Shown: positions 26,341 to 37,810 of the stretch, piece by piece
Layout: each line of letters opens with the position of its first letter
How positions within the stretch are numbered: position 1 is the stretch's first letter
Position numbers and translations under genes: made by a program
The notes under the pieces: model-generated
Database searches by the model: none
Told to the model about the DNA's origin: nothing
The model's input: only the letters and a program-made list of their open reading frames with translations
Assembly: GCA_024364805.1 (NCBI GenBank)
Contig: CM044506.1
Location: forward strand, 20,161,225-20,225,224
Direction of reading: 5' to 3'
DNA length: 64,000 nt
DNA from: Euprymna scolopes
Lineage: Eukaryota; Mollusca; Cephalopoda; Sepiida; Sepiolidae

Positions 26341-26935
26341 TTCTAAAACATTCATTACATTAAATTTACATTTATAATATTTGTGAGGCGTATAACGTCT
26401 AAAAACATAATGAAAATACCCATCTACCTTACGATAAATATGAAGATATAGTATGTGTTTCAATGTTGAAAGGGTTCAATGCTGAAAGGGTTCATTTGTG
26501 TTTCATTCGAGGGATTTGTGTCGATATTATGTAGACAGCACAGTCGAGATCGTCATCAGGATTGTGACAATACTTGGACTGATTCCTAGATATGATCCAC
26601 CAGGAAATCTTTGAAAAACTCAGAGGATTTGCGCATGATTTTGATTTGAGCAAAGGTGTTCATGCTTGTGTAGTGATGGTAAAGTAAAAAAAAACAAAAA
26701 AAACAAGAAACATTAAATAATTTTCATTTTTACTGCATTATTCAATAACAAAATATGTGTTTTAAAATGTTAAAGTTTCATGGCGTGGTTCGTTTCATTG
26801 CAAAACTATTAAAATAAATCAACGATCGTTTTCTCAACCACCGGAAATTGAGTCAGTTTTAAGCGGATAGCGAAAATATTTACAGAGGTGCGTTTTTTGT
26901 CATGTCACAAAATAATGAAAGAATTTATTTGCTAA
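26341..26935. other. No recognised gene
   Basis: May be a further decayed part of the minus-strand LINE, but I could not place any motif in it. Confidence 0.35.
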
Positions 26936-26940
26936 GGGAA

Positions 26941-26976
26941 TACACATACATACATACATACATACATACACACACG

Positions 26977-27009
<33 letters not shown>
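26941..27009. repeat. (CATA)n(CA)n(TA)n microsatellite
   Basis: Tetranucleotide, then dinucleotide tract. Confidence 0.95.
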
Positions 27010-27129
27010 GATTACTTCATTTAATTACATAAATTAATATACAAAAGTATAATTTTATGCGTAAACTTTAAGTAATTACGTCAGCAGTGCTCAATACATA
27101 GGTAGAGAAATCTAGTTATAAAAATATAT

Positions 27130-27690
27130 ATGGCAATTAAGCCACACAAAATATCCTGGACGCCAAGTTAAATTTAGATAAAAACACATATAAACCCTAC
27201 TTAAAAGATAACGCTAATCCAATATATTTAAACCCTAAGTCCAATCACCCACCATCAATTATAAAACAGATTCCTAACTCGGTCGTAAGTAGACTCAGCA
27301 ATAAATCAAGCGATGAAAATGTATTTAAGAGGTCAATTAATATCTACGAAACAACCTTTAAAAATAGTGGATACAAATATATTGATATCAAATATAAGAA
27401 AAGAACACCAATAACTATAATAAAATTAAAAATAGAAGAAAAAATATAATCTGGTATACGGAGCAATCCAATCAAATGTTAAAAACAAAACTTGGCAAGA
27501 AATGTCTACATCTTGTAAAGTTCAGGATGTCTGTTTGTAAAGAGCCGCGCGTTGTATCTAGCGGTTGTATTTTGAAATGTTTGAACTTCTTTCTCAAACT
27601 TCATAAGGCAATGAAAAAGAAAAGGAAAAAAGAAAGAAAACAACACACTGAAGATTGAGTATGTCTCTGAAATATATTTGTGATTAATTT
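27130..27690 (+). mobile_element. Penelope-like retroelement fragment (end of RT and 3' tail)
   Basis: Plus-strand translation gives NPIYLNPKSNHPPSIIKQIP, then VVSRLSNKSSDENVFKRS, YETTFKNSGY and KTKLGKKCLHLVK. This is the segment after the RT core in Penelope-like elements of the SNHPP..IK.IP type, and it matches the minus-strand copy at 34.3-34.6 kb (SNHPSFIIKHI, SGYNG). The GIY-YIG part is missing: after about 27525 the sequence jumps to a 59-bp piece of the element's 3' tail in reversed orientation, then resumes the tail forward. Broken, with a rearrangement rather than only point changes. Confidence 0.6.
27529..27587 (-). repeat. 59-bp inverted-repeat arm, left copy
   Basis: Exactly complementary over 59 bp to about 27840-27898 (core GTTGTATCTAGCGGTTGTAT). 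The DNA just to the right of each arm is alike in direct orientation (CTTCTTTCTC followed by AACTT...AA.....A.GAA..AGAAAAGGAA), so only the arm is flipped. Confidence 0.88.
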
Positions 27691-27837
27691 CAAACAAATA
27701 AAATATTTATTTTTTCCTTATATTACGTTGTGATTTGGCTTTAAAGCGCACTTGGTGCGTATTTTATTTTATTCAAATTAAATCAACATTTCTATATGAA
27801 CTCTCATTCTTGACGTTATTCTCGCGTTGCATGCGCA

Positions 27838-27955
27838 CAGTTCAAACATTTCAAAATACAACCGCTAGATACAACGCGCGGCTCTTTACAAACAGACTTC
27901 TTTCTCCAACTTTACAACATGGCAAGGAAGAAGAAAAGGAAGCAAAGAAACAAAA
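27838..27955 (+). mobile_element. Penelope-like 3'-tail fragment (unflipped copy)
   Basis: Carries the forward version of the 59-bp arm and the following tail; one frame reads FKHFKIQPLDTTRG, then FFLQLYNMARKKKRKQRN. CAAACATTTCAAAATAC also occurs in the minus-strand Penelope-like relic near 33793-33809, which supports its origin in the 3' part of that family. Ends in a TA microsatellite. Confidence 0.5.
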
Positions 27956-28029
27956 TATATATATATATATATATATATGCTGCTTTAGAAATTTGATTTT
28001 TTTTTTTTTGCATTACTTGAAGAACTCAA

Positions 28030-29335
28030 ATTGAAATCACAAGACAATGCAAGCCAATCTCTCAGATGTATGATAACGTCCAATATGGCATTACTAAGTT
28101 GAACACATTTTCAATTTTCATTTCATTTTGTAACAAGTGTGGCACAATGATGTAGCCCCTTTTAAGGGAGCTGGGGGCTGCTCAATTAATAACCCCTATA
28201 TCTAGCTTCTAACCTTGTGCCTGACTTTGTGATGCAGTCAAAAACGTTTCATGCAGGTGTTTTTGGGTTTGGGAACGTTAGATCATGTCGGTTGGGTTTG
28301 AGTGACAGGTGTTATGAAACTTTTAAAGGTCAGATTTACACGCGGATATCTGAAGTTGAAAACTAAAACATTGTGTGAAAAGCATATTTCTCTCTCTCTC
28401 TCATTTTCTCACTCTTTCTTTCTCTATTTCTATCATTGAAAGAGAGAATTAAATATAATTTGATTGTTGTAAAGACAGCTGAGGTTTGCTCGCTGTACGC
28501 GATGGGTCGACTAAATATGTTTCCTAACTTGTTAACTGTTTAATAAATTATATATATTTTTATAAAAATGTATTTTGTCGCTGTTTTCATACAAGTGTTC
28601 GATTTCAGCATACCATTAACGCCGACGACAGAAAGCTGCAATGAACACGCAACAAGCAACGATGGGAAGATGCCTGCAATGACCACACATTATGCGACCC
28701 GTACCAAACAGTTATAGCCGACGACGGATCGACCCGTTGTCGTTGTGTTTCCAACATGTGCCTATCGTTTAGATATCGTTGGATATCGTTCATTCCCCGT
28801 GGAACTGGTTGCATTCCCAATACGTTCATCAACCAAGTAACCCTCCCGGGGAGCGATAGTACTACACAAGCAAAGAAATGATATGTGATTAGTTTTACCA
28901 AGTATGACAGCTATCTGGATTTGTTATCAAAGAAATTCCCATTAAAAATCCGTGATTATTAATCTTATGGGCATCATTTTTCATTATTATTAGCTTCTTT
29001 ATTTATTGACTAGCAGGGAAACCCGAAATTGGTCACCCTTAGTCAAAAGTGATAAAAATGTATACTTTAGTCTTACCTATAATAATTTTAATCATTACGA
29101 TACTAGATATACTCTCATGATCAATCCTACTTAATTATAACCAAATTGATTTATAGAATTCACTAATACATTTTTATTTACAGTAAATCATTGGATTTAA
29201 ATAGTGAATGCGGTCTTATCAAAAATTACCCCCACAACTATTTAAAATTATTTTTCTATAACTATGAGACTTTATAAACGAATGACCCTCACCCTGAAAA
29301 AAAATCCTAATTTAATCTATTATAATATTTGATAG
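28030..29335. other. Unassigned stretch with a GC-richer block
   Basis: Contains a small hairpin (AGCCCC...GGGGCT, 28154-28179), a CT-rich tract at 28388-28430, and a GC-richer block at 28615-28860 with a 98-codon minus-strand frame (28901-28605) starting with a hydrophobic VKLITYHFFACVVL. I do not recognise the frame. The GC block is probably an unidentified repeat. Confidence 0.3.
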
Positions 29336-29345
29336 GGATAGAATA

Positions 29346-29360
29346 GTGTGTGTGTGTGTT

Positions 29361-29402
<42 letters not shown>
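29346..29402. repeat. (TG)n microsatellite
   Basis: TG units with a few TT interruptions. Confidence 0.95.
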
Positions 29403-29403
<1 letters not shown>

Positions 29404-29535
29404 ATATGAATATGTTCCAAAACGACGTACATGTTAAATAGTGGGGGGGGTATATTTTATCTGTAATTCATGTACGTGTAAATGCGTGTATGTATATACG
29501 TCGTATTATTTAGTTGTTCATTCAGTGTGTAGATA

Positions 29536-30790
29536 TTAACAATTCTGCAACAGTTCTAACAGGATACGATTGACGAGGACGTATCGAAACATTTGTAGAC
29601 AACAATCACAACCTATATCCGTTGTTAATGTCAAATAGCGTTCTGGTCCCTTAACTATTCTTACTTGTGTTTCTCCATTCGTTTCCACAACCTCCTGATA
29701 AAATAAAGTGTCTTTGTCATGCCTACTATCTACACCAATACAAACCAGATTTTCAATTTTTCCATTGTGCTTTTGAAGGGTATGCTCTTTAGTTGTTTTT
29801 TCTTTTTGTCTGTCTATTTTTGATTTATCCAGGATGATGTTGTTAATGTTTATACTTGTGTTGAGAAGGCCCATAGCATGTAAATCCAAAAGGAAGGCAT
29901 TTGCCAGGCTCGCTCCTAATTTTTAAGAAACATCGCCCCGGATTAGTTCAATAGCGTACCGTGGAATTTTAATTGGCTGTAATTACTCTTACGATGTCTG
30001 TCTGGCTCAAAATTTTCGTCTTGTCAATCGCTATTCTCTGATTGGGAAGGGGAAAATTGTGGTCATAAGATGTTGAGGCAACAGAAGATGAACCAACTTG
30101 GTTCCCTATTTCTGCTAACACTGCACTCCTTTTATATTTTTAATGGAAGCTTTATCTATTGGATGCGAGATGTGACTCAGAACTTTCATGCAATTTCTCA
30201 TAAAACGAAAAAGTATGAGATTTTTAATTTGTTTACTTAAAATACAAATATAGAAATTCATTTACTTAAAAATGTGTATGACATTGTCTTAAAGAATGAA
30301 AAAAAGAATAATAAACTTACCTTCTGTTTGAGGGGCAATTACAGATTATGTGTTTGGTTTGACAATTTTCCTTTTTTACATTTTTCACAAGATAAAATTG
30401 GCAGTTGACAACGGCAAGAAGAAATGTCAAACACTGTGTCGAGTTTCTTTATCAGAATCCTCCTTGTCAGATGATGGGAAAGATTTTCTATTCATCTGTT
30501 TTACTTTTTTAAAGCAGATTTTTGCAATTTATTCACAATATACAATTGAGTTAACAGCGGTAAGCATGGGTTAACTGCTTTCCAAATATCAATTATATCA
30601 CCGGCTATTAATTTTGAAAGCGCAAATTTACTTGCGGTTGGATGTATATTTTCCAGGAACTAACTGTGTTATATGATTTATCGATATGTAGGGTTCTGTT
30701 TTATCAAGCATAAAAGGTGGGCCAGCAAATTTATTAGTATCTCCACTGCGAGTAGAAATTTTGGTTTGTTTCCCAACCATTTTAGAAAAA
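29536..30790 (-). pseudogene. Relic of a multi-part transposon-like gene
   Basis: Three minus-strand pieces lie in plausible gene order. First, 30780-30628: MVGKQTKISTRSGDTNKFAG, then PPFMLDKTE. Second, ending at 30321: a Cys/His-rich piece (ENCQTKHIICNCP) followed by a strong donor AACAGAAG|GTAAGT. Third, 30150-29536: ALLDLHAMGLL-type segment, KSKIDRQKEKT, LVCIGVDSRHDKDTL and ERYLTLTTDIGCD. I have the impression of a widespread uncharacterised invertebrate transposon-type protein (GPPF.LDKTE start, C..H..C.C motif, .GVD.R.DKTL), but cannot name it or assign a function. At least one stop lies in the third part (near 29990), so it is inactive. Confidence 0.4.
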
Positions 30791-30904
30791 AATATCTGAA
30801 AAACGTATATAATATCGGAAATTGTCGAATTATATAAATAAGTAAAATTGAGAGAGAAAAAAGTCAAATATGATAAAATATAAAATAATAAATATTCACT
30901 CAAT

Positions 30905-31280
30905 TAAAAATTAAACTGCTAACGGCAAAATGTTAACGGCAAGAAGCACGCAGAATAAACTACTTTCAAATGAAAAAGTATCTTTAGAATTATAAAAATA
31001 TCTTTAAAATAAACAAATAATTATAAAAATAATAATAAAATTGCTTTAACAGAATTATAAAAATATTTTCATTTCTTGATAGTTATGTATGAAAATGAAA
31101 TGCAAACTAGTATACACGTGTGTGAACTAGCGAATATTTTGATTTTTCCGATGAATATTGAAAATTGTACTGGTTAAAAAAAATGACCGGATTTGTGTGG
31201 AGTTCATTGTAAATTAAATTAAATATTATTCAGTGTTAGCCTTTTTTTAATTTATTATTAGCTAACTTACTCAAAATGCC
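30905..31280. other. AT-rich stretch, no recognised gene
   Basis: Nothing recognised. Confidence 0.5.
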
Positions 31281-31288
31281 TCGAAAGT

Positions 31289-31407
31289 AAGAAATATATA
31301 TATATATATATAAAATGATTAAATGACTTACTGACTAGATGTTTTTTTTTTTTTAATGAATGATAAAAAATAATTTTTTGTGTGGTTTCAAATGTTAAAA
31401 ACTTCAA

Positions 31408-31440
<33 letters not shown>
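31289..31440. repeat. Two short (TA)n tracts
   Basis: (TA)n at 31289-31312 and 31413-31440. Confidence 0.9.
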
Positions 31441-31444
<4 letters not shown>

Positions 31445-31673
31445 TAACATATTTGCTTCAGATTTTTCTTAACAAGGTCATAATTTGACCTATTACTTCT
31501 ATCAGTTTACACCGGTGTAAAATCAAAATATACGATTATTTCTATGTTTAAATTCATTTGCTCAATAAAACGGTAAAATTTTGGAGAAAAATATTTTGCA
31601 TTTTTACTTTTTAGGTTAGTTTACATCTTTCCCTAGGTAGAAGTAACCGTGGTTCCAAAATCGACCCCTAGTG

Positions 31674-31691
31674 TGTATGTATGTATATGTA

Positions 31692-31744
<53 letters not shown>

Positions 31745-31992
31745 ATGTGTATATATATGTATATATGTGTATGTGTATATATATGTATAGTTGTATATAT
31801 ATGTATGCATACCTATATATATATATATATATGTGTGTATATATATACGTATATATTTGTATACATGTGTATTTTATGTATACATATGTATATATATGTA
31901 TATACATATGCATATATATATGTATACATATATTTATATATGTATATATGTATATAAATATATATATCTTTGTATATATATAAATGTATATA

Positions 31993-32067
<75 letters not shown>
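31674..32067. repeat. (TA)n/(GTATAT)n microsatellite
   Basis: Long tract of TATATG and TATA units. Overlapping frames on both strands are repeat artefacts. Confidence 0.97.
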
Positions 32068-32069
<2 letters not shown>

Positions 32070-32299
32070 AATTTAAGTCATTCAATGAATTTAATAATTT
32101 ATGACGTAAAATGTCTAAATTTCAAATCAAAATAATTTTATTATTCTAGGTTTGGCAAAAAATATATTTGAAATATGATGCCTTATCTTATAGGGTTTCG
32201 ATGTCTACCATCTCTTGGGAGGAGAAAATATTAGCAAATAGTTCCAATGGTTTACACTTTATTTGCTCAAGTCAGTGAGACCCACAATTCATGAAAGTT

Positions 32300-32455
32300 A
32301 CATATAAATCCAGATATACACCAATGCATACATATAGGCATACATATAATACAGATACATACTAATATACTCATACGCATACATATATGCACAATATATA
32401 TATACATATACATATGCATACATATGCATAAACATACACACATATATACAAACAT
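32300..32455. repeat. (CATA)n-type microsatellite
   Basis: Degenerate ATACATAT units, with minus-strand Cys/Met/Tyr frames that are artefacts. Confidence 0.85.
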
Positions 32456-32699
32456 TTAACTTATTATCGTCGACATACATGCAGACCTACCTGTGATTAA
32501 TCAATAGTTAGTATGAAAATTAGCGTATTTGTAACATTAGACCCACTACTGATGAAAAAATATTTACTGAAAAAAACAAAGGAATACGAAAAAGATATAC
32601 CGCTGTGATTATACCAATACTAATAAACTATCAAGTAATTTTGTTAAATATCTAAAAACAAACCTAAAACCTATAGATCATAATCCCATTTACCTTTTG

Positions 32700-33031
32700 A
32701 CACACACACACACACACACACACCCATATATATACATATACATACATACACTCATACATACACATATAAATACATTATATATATACACATACATAGAGAT
32801 ACGTACATACATATATATGAACCCACAGATATATATATATATATATATACACAATACACACATAACACACACATACATACATAGATATATAGATGCACAT
32901 ATACATATATGTACATAAATATACATACATACAGGTACAACCACGCACCCATATATATAAATATACACCCATATAGAGATATAAACATAACTATATACTC
33001 ACATACATATATAATATATATATACATATAT
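32700..33031. repeat. (CA)n(TACA)n(TA)n microsatellite
   Basis: Starts with pure CA units, then mixed ACATACAT and TATA units. It abuts the 3' end of a LINE, a common place for microsatellite growth. Confidence 0.95.
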
Positions 33032-33160
33032 ATTACAAGGTGATCTCCACTTATCAAGGCCCGGAAGCTACTCAAGGATAAGGGTTATTAAGGGTTATTG
33101 CATGTACAGTACGTTGGTGTGGGGATTTGATAAAAATGTCTACGTAAGGGGGGCGTATAA
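33032..33160 (-). mobile_element. 3' end of the 8-kb LINE family, minus strand
   Basis: The complement reads CTTATCCTTGAGTAGCTTCC, GGGCCTTGATAAGTGGAGAT, CACCTTGTAA, almost identical to 11390-11442. It is a severely 5'-truncated insertion next to the microsatellite. Confidence 0.8.
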
Positions 33161-33369
33161 CTGCGATTTCATCCATCTGTAGCTCGGTGATACTATTTTT
33201 TCTTCTTAGCAATTATTCATTTTCTATAGTTATATTAATACGCTATAAACTTTATATCAATTATGGTCAAAATTTATTTAATAAAGTGCACTCTAACTTC
33301 GGCTGTATGAGACAACCGATTTCAAAAGTTTACATAGACATACATAGATACATACATACATACATACAT

Positions 33370-33640
33370 ACATGCATGATGATTGCAACGTCTTGTTAGA
33401 CGAACGCCACTTCCTCAGACATATGAGGTCCATGAGCCCAAAAATGACTTCCATCGCTAGAGTGCCTGGGGGAGTATCTATACACAGATGATGTTACAGA
33501 GTCTTAGCTTTGTACGACAGCTAAGTCTCTCTCTCGGTTCTTATGACTTTTTAAATCAGAGATGTGCTTCTCCTAGAAAGGTTGCCTTCACCATGGCTTA
33601 CGGGAGCCCTCTGCACCTCAACACACACATACATAAACAC
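33370..33640 (-). mobile_element. LINE relic, region downstream of RT
   Basis: Minus-strand translation gives GEGNLSRRSTSLI and LCIDTPPGTLAMEVIFGLMD. The TPPGTLAMEVIFGL.DL pattern resembles the TTPTAALEVLLGLPPLHL segment found after the RT in I/Jockey/R1-type LINEs. A clear 5-bp hairpin CGTCT-AACA-AGACG lies near 33387-33400. The assignment rests on one motif, so confidence is limited. Confidence 0.4.
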
Positions 33641-33699
33641 AAACACACACGGTGCTAGTTGGTCATTCGCCCTTTTATAATACATACATACATATATCC

Positions 33700-35170
33700 T
33701 TTGGATGGGGAATAGGATGGGGCTGTTGTTATTGTAGCAGTCCAGATCTTCATAACTTAGAGTTCTTGAAGCGCATGTATTTTGAAATGTTTGCAGAATA
33801 TAGCAGCTTCTTGTTTGATATGTAATAGTTTGTTCCTGTCCTTAAACCTTGTCATCTCAAGTTTTTCTGATAGGCATAGCGGATATGGCGAGTGTAATAA
33901 GTGGCAAGTATTGGCTTTCTTAATAATTTGTTGTTTTATTTTCCCTAACTAGTTTCCAGTAGTGTAAAGATAGTGAGGTGTCCTTTTCATACGTTTGATT
34001 ATTCATCGAACGTGTATGTCCATAAAACCTATTTTTAATGTCATGTGGGTACTATCTATGTAATTTTTTTCCCCTCGGGTTTTCCACTGGGAATATTTTA
34101 GCCGGATATACCACTGATGGGGTTAAACGTTCATTTTTTCTGAGGTACCCTCGGGGTTTTGGCAATTACATTTATTCATAACTGCATTATTACTAATATT
34201 CATAATTTCTCTATTATTCATCCTTAATATTATTCTATTTAGCTTTTTATGATTCTCTCTAAGTTATCACCACAGCTATAACTTAATTTTAATGTATTTT
34301 TTATTAAAGATTTTATGAAACATATTATTTGGTGGGAAATGCTTTTTAATAGGTTGTAAAATTTTTGTACCAAATCTTGTTTTTAGCATTAGATTGGAGG
34401 GGAGTTTCCTTAATCCATTCGTGCTAGTGACTTTATATTTTATATGTATGCCATTATACCCACTATTTTTAAGTGCTGTATTATAAATAGCTTTGCACTC
34501 ATTAAAAGTTACTTCATCAGATGAGTAGCTACTTATTCTACTTTCAATAGATAACAGTATATGTTTAATAATGAATGAAGGATGGTTAGATTGTGGATGT
34601 ATATAAATATGGTTAGTGTTATCATCCATATAGGGTTTATAATGTTTAATTCAAGATCAAATGCAACGTCGAGGAAGTTATCCTGCTTTAAGTTTGTATT
34701 AATTTCAACGTTAAGGCCAAAATTATTAATCTCCCTATGGATTGCTCTCCTAGCCCGATCACATTTTACCCTTGTTGCGTCTCTTACAAGTATTATCCCA
34801 TCATCTCGATACAAGCCTATGTCCTCCACATCATTAATGTTATTTTTTGTTAAATTGTAAAGGGTATAATGTCCCACGAGATCCATTGCATCGCAGACTC
34901 CAACGATCCCATTGACACCCCAAAACATCATTTCTTCCATTTTTATCCCAGTTTTAACAATTACAGACAAGAACAGTTGTAGGGTATTTCATAATGATTT
35001 CAATATCATCACGTGATGCCTTGGTATGGGCCTTAGCAAATGCAATCGTTTTTTTTTCAAAAATATCCCTTGTAATTGATGGGATAATGTAAAATTGGGA
35101 TGGGATAATGTAAAATGGGATGGGATAATGTAAAATTGCAAAAAAGCACCTTTTTCTTGTTTGCAATGTC
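33700..35170 (-). mobile_element. Penelope-like retroelement relic (RT and GIY-YIG), minus strand
   Basis: Reading leftward: IAFAKAHTKASRDDIEIIMK (about 35110-35000), AMDLVGHYTLYNLTKNNIND, IGLYRDDGIILVRDAT (the YxDD-type RT box, about 34830), NFLDVAFDLELN, SNHPSFIIKHI, NTALKNSGYNG, HFPPNNMFHKIFNKKYIK (about 34300). It is followed by a GIY-YIG domain: NYIDSTHMTLK (about 34050), FYGHTRSMNNQTYEKDTSLS, HYWKLVRENK, then YPLCLSEKLEM. RT followed by a C-terminal GIY-YIG nuclease is the hallmark of Penelope-like elements. The copy is incomplete at its 5' side and is broken several times, so it is an old fossil. Confidence 0.7.
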
Positions 35171-35191
35171 GAAGATCCATTTATATATATA

Positions 35192-36203
35192 TTAGCGGAG
35201 GTACCCGGCGTTGCCCGGGTGTTTGTAGGTGTGTGTGGTGTTAAATAAAAAAAGAAACCGAGGGGGTAGGATCGAACCCGAAGCCCTGAAGCGAAGTTTG
35301 AAAATAAAATCGGCCAGCCAGAATGAGTAAGTGAAAAATGTTTGAATTTATTTAAGTAAGAACCAAATTGACAGGTGCGCTCCCGAAGTTGTCGAGCGTT
35401 ATGACGATGACGACGACGTCAATGACCAGGTTTGTTTGTTATAAGCGAAGTAAAAAAAGAAAACAACGTTTTAATTAAGAAGGGGGGTAATCAAAACATT
35501 GAAAAAAAAACAAAAAAAAACNNNNNNNNNNNNNNNNNNNNNNNNNNNNNNNNNNNNNNNNNNNNNNNNNNNNNNNNNNNNNNNNNNNNNNNNNNNNNNN
35601 NNNNNNNNNNNNNNNNNNNNNNNNNNNNNNNNNNNNNNNNNNNNNNNNNNNNNNNNNNNNNNNNNNNNNNNNNNNNNNNNNNNNNNNNNNNNNNNNNNNN
35701 NNNNNNNNNNNNNNNNNNNNNNNNNNNNNNNNNNNNNNNNNNNNNNNNNNNNNNNNNNNNNNNNNNNNNNNNNNNNNNNNNNNNNNNNNNNNNNNNNNNN
35801 NNNNNNNNNNNNNNNNNNNNNNNNNNNNNNCATCTCACACCACGATTCAAACCCAAAACGTTGAGATAATGAACCAACGCGCTAATCGACCGACCTAACG
35901 CGACGTACATTAAATTTGTTCAGTTTTTCAACTATTTAAAGTAAATAAGGTCATGACGTCCTCTGGCGCATGCGTAGAACCGCTCGTCGTTACGAGAAGA
36001 CCGTTTTTGTTGACCCCCCCCTGTTGGAAATTGTAGATTTCGGGATGAAAACATAGACGTTTTTTGGCCAATTTTTCGAGCGAAGGATGGGGCTTCGATA
36101 TGATATCGAGTTTGTGAATGTTTGTCCTGTCTCTCGAAAGTTTTTAGCAGACACACAAACATACACAGATACATACATACATTTTCGCTTTTATATATAT
36201 AGA
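35192..36203 (-). mobile_element. Helentron-like element, minus strand, spanning a gap
   Basis: The 5' end on the minus strand is TCTATATATATAAAAGCGAA at about 36203, then ATGTATGTATCTGTGTATGT. The 3' end is ACCCGGGCAACGCCGGGTAC, then CTCCGCTAAT at about 35192. The CCCGGGCAACGCCGGG hairpin is the classic Helentron/HINE terminus. The interior contains tRNA-like boxes on the minus strand: TTAGCGCGTTGG and GGGTTTGAATC near 35840-35890, and GGGTTCGATCC near 35270. Part of the body is hidden by the gap, so the true length is uncertain. Confidence 0.78.
35522..35830. other. Assembly gap (309 N)
   Basis: Run of N inside the Helentron-like element. Frames across it are meaningless. Confidence 0.99.
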
Positions 36204-36690
36204 TGCATATATATGTGTGTGTAAATATGTATATATACGCATATATATTTATATATACGCATATGTATATATATGCATATATATATGTATATACATGCAT
36301 ATATGTATATGTATATATATGTATTTGTATGTATATATATGCATATATATGTATATATATATATATGTATCTGGATGTATATATATGTATATATATGTAT
36401 ATATATATGTCTGTATATATATGTATGTATATATGTATATGGGTGTATATATATATATGTGGATATATGTATATATATGTAAATATATGTATATATATGT
36501 ATATATGTGTATGTATATGTATATATATATATCTGTATATGTATATATGTATATATATGTATGTATATACGTATGTATATATGTATATGTATATATGTAT
36601 ATATAGGTATATTTATATATGTATATATATGTGTATATATGTATACATATGTATATCAATGTATATATGTATATGTATATACATATAAAT
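36190..36690. repeat. (GTATAT)n/(TA)n microsatellite
   Basis: About 500 bp of TATATGTA units joined to the 5' end of the Helentron-like element. Overlapping long frames on both strands are artefacts. Confidence 0.97.
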
Positions 36691-36804
36691 CACTCATAAG
36701 CAAAAAAATATCGGCCAAGAGTGAAAGAAGGAAGAAATCGATTTTACAATATTGTTTCCATGAAGTTTTGGTGATTTTAACTGGAAATTTTTATTTTGCA
36801 GATC

Positions 36805-36945
36805 ATTATTATAATAATAATAAGTGGAAAATCATTATTATAATAATAAGTGGAAAAATCATTATTATAATAATAAGTGGAAAAATCGTTATTATAATAA
36901 TAAGTGGAAATATCATTATATAATAATAAGTGGAAAAATTAATCC
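36805..36945 (+). repeat. ~27-bp minisatellite
   Basis: About five units of AATCATTATTATAATAATAA followed by GTGGAAA. Each unit contains the inverted repeat ATTATTATAATAAT, so single strands could fold. The overlapping frame is a repeat artefact. Confidence 0.9.
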
Positions 36946-36959
36946 TAAAATTGTAAGAC

Positions 36960-37711
36960 CGCATCTTGTGAGGATATAAAAAAAACGAATTGCAGGATTA
37001 AGGCAGTTCAAAATGACTTACAAGCAGATTTTTGATATTTTAAGAAAAGAAAAAGTGAAAACATATCTTTCTGTAGTGAAGCGAATTGGTGAAAGATTCC
37101 AAGTCGAATGCTTGGTAACAGGGAAATCTTGATCTGGCCGCCCTAGAGCATTTACTTGGAAGGACGACCTCGGCTTAAATTAACTGTTTTGAAGGATTGA
37201 AAGAAAACTTATGTTGACCATAGCAAAGAATTCAAAACAGGGGCTAGAAATTCTCTTTCTAGATATACAATATCTAAACGAATGAAAGAAATGGGAGTTT
37301 CTACTTAAGGGTGTGCAAAAAAGCCATTTTTATCTAAGAAAAACATCAATGATAGAAAGAGATTTTTTCTCGTGTTATGGCATGAAATGTACAGACTGGT
37401 TCGGGAATGTTTTCTGGTCAGATGAATCAAATTTTTGTCTTTTTATTGATGCTCCTGGTGCGCCGAATGATGCAATTGAAGAACTGGAGAAAGATTTTTT
37501 CCAAGTTGCATACAAACGACAGGTAAATACGGGAATGAAGGGATAATGGTATGGAGAACTTTTACTACCCAAGCAGTTGGGGAAATTATAAGATGTGAGA
37601 AATCAATCAATGCAAAGGAATACATGTGCGGCCCATCACTGATTTGTTTTCGGGTTTCTGTATTTTTTTGCTATATCAAGTAATGGCAATGTTCGAAACG
37701 AATTTGCTGCC

Positions 37712-37714
<3 letters not shown>
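36960..37714 (+). mobile_element. Tc1-like transposon relic
   Basis: Plus-strand translation, over several frames, gives SGRPRAFTWKDD (AT-hook-like GRPR followed by the second half of the paired-type DNA-binding domain), SRYTISKRMKEMGVS, KSHFYLRKT, WFGNVFWSDESNFCLF (near 37393-37440; the expected second-half catalytic Asp in SDES) and GIMVWRTFTTQAVGE (near 37540). This order is that of Tc1-family transposases (GRPR, SRRTVRRRL, W..V.WSDESKF.LF, VMVWG). The 3' end is cut off by a (TA)n(GA)n tract at 37715, and I see no inverted ends. Multiple stops and frameshifts; an old copy. Confidence 0.72.

Positions 37715-37715
<1 letters not shown>

Positions 37716-37790
<75 letters not shown>
37716..37790. 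repeat. (TA)n(GA)n microsatellite
   Basis: About 17 TA units followed by about 19 GA units. Confidence 0.95.
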
Positions 37791-37792
<2 letters not shown>

Positions 37793-37810
37793 TAAAAAGG
37801 AACAAACCGT

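Noticed and set aside
28605-28901. 98-codon minus-strand frame with hydrophobic start
   Set aside because: No recognised motif, and it sits in a GC-richer block that looks like an unidentified repeat.
31649-32135. Many long overlapping frames on both strands
   Set aside because: They lie in TA/GTATAT repeats and encode Tyr-Ile-Met-Cys-Val repeats; the same applies at 201-612, 3073-3378, 32267-33075 and 36203-36690.
33370-33440. Hammerhead core CTGAGGA on the minus strand
   Set aside because: The exact CUGANGA is present, but GAAA is missing and the following hairpin (CGTCT-AACA-AGACG) is placed differently, so the motif is taken as chance within a LINE relic.
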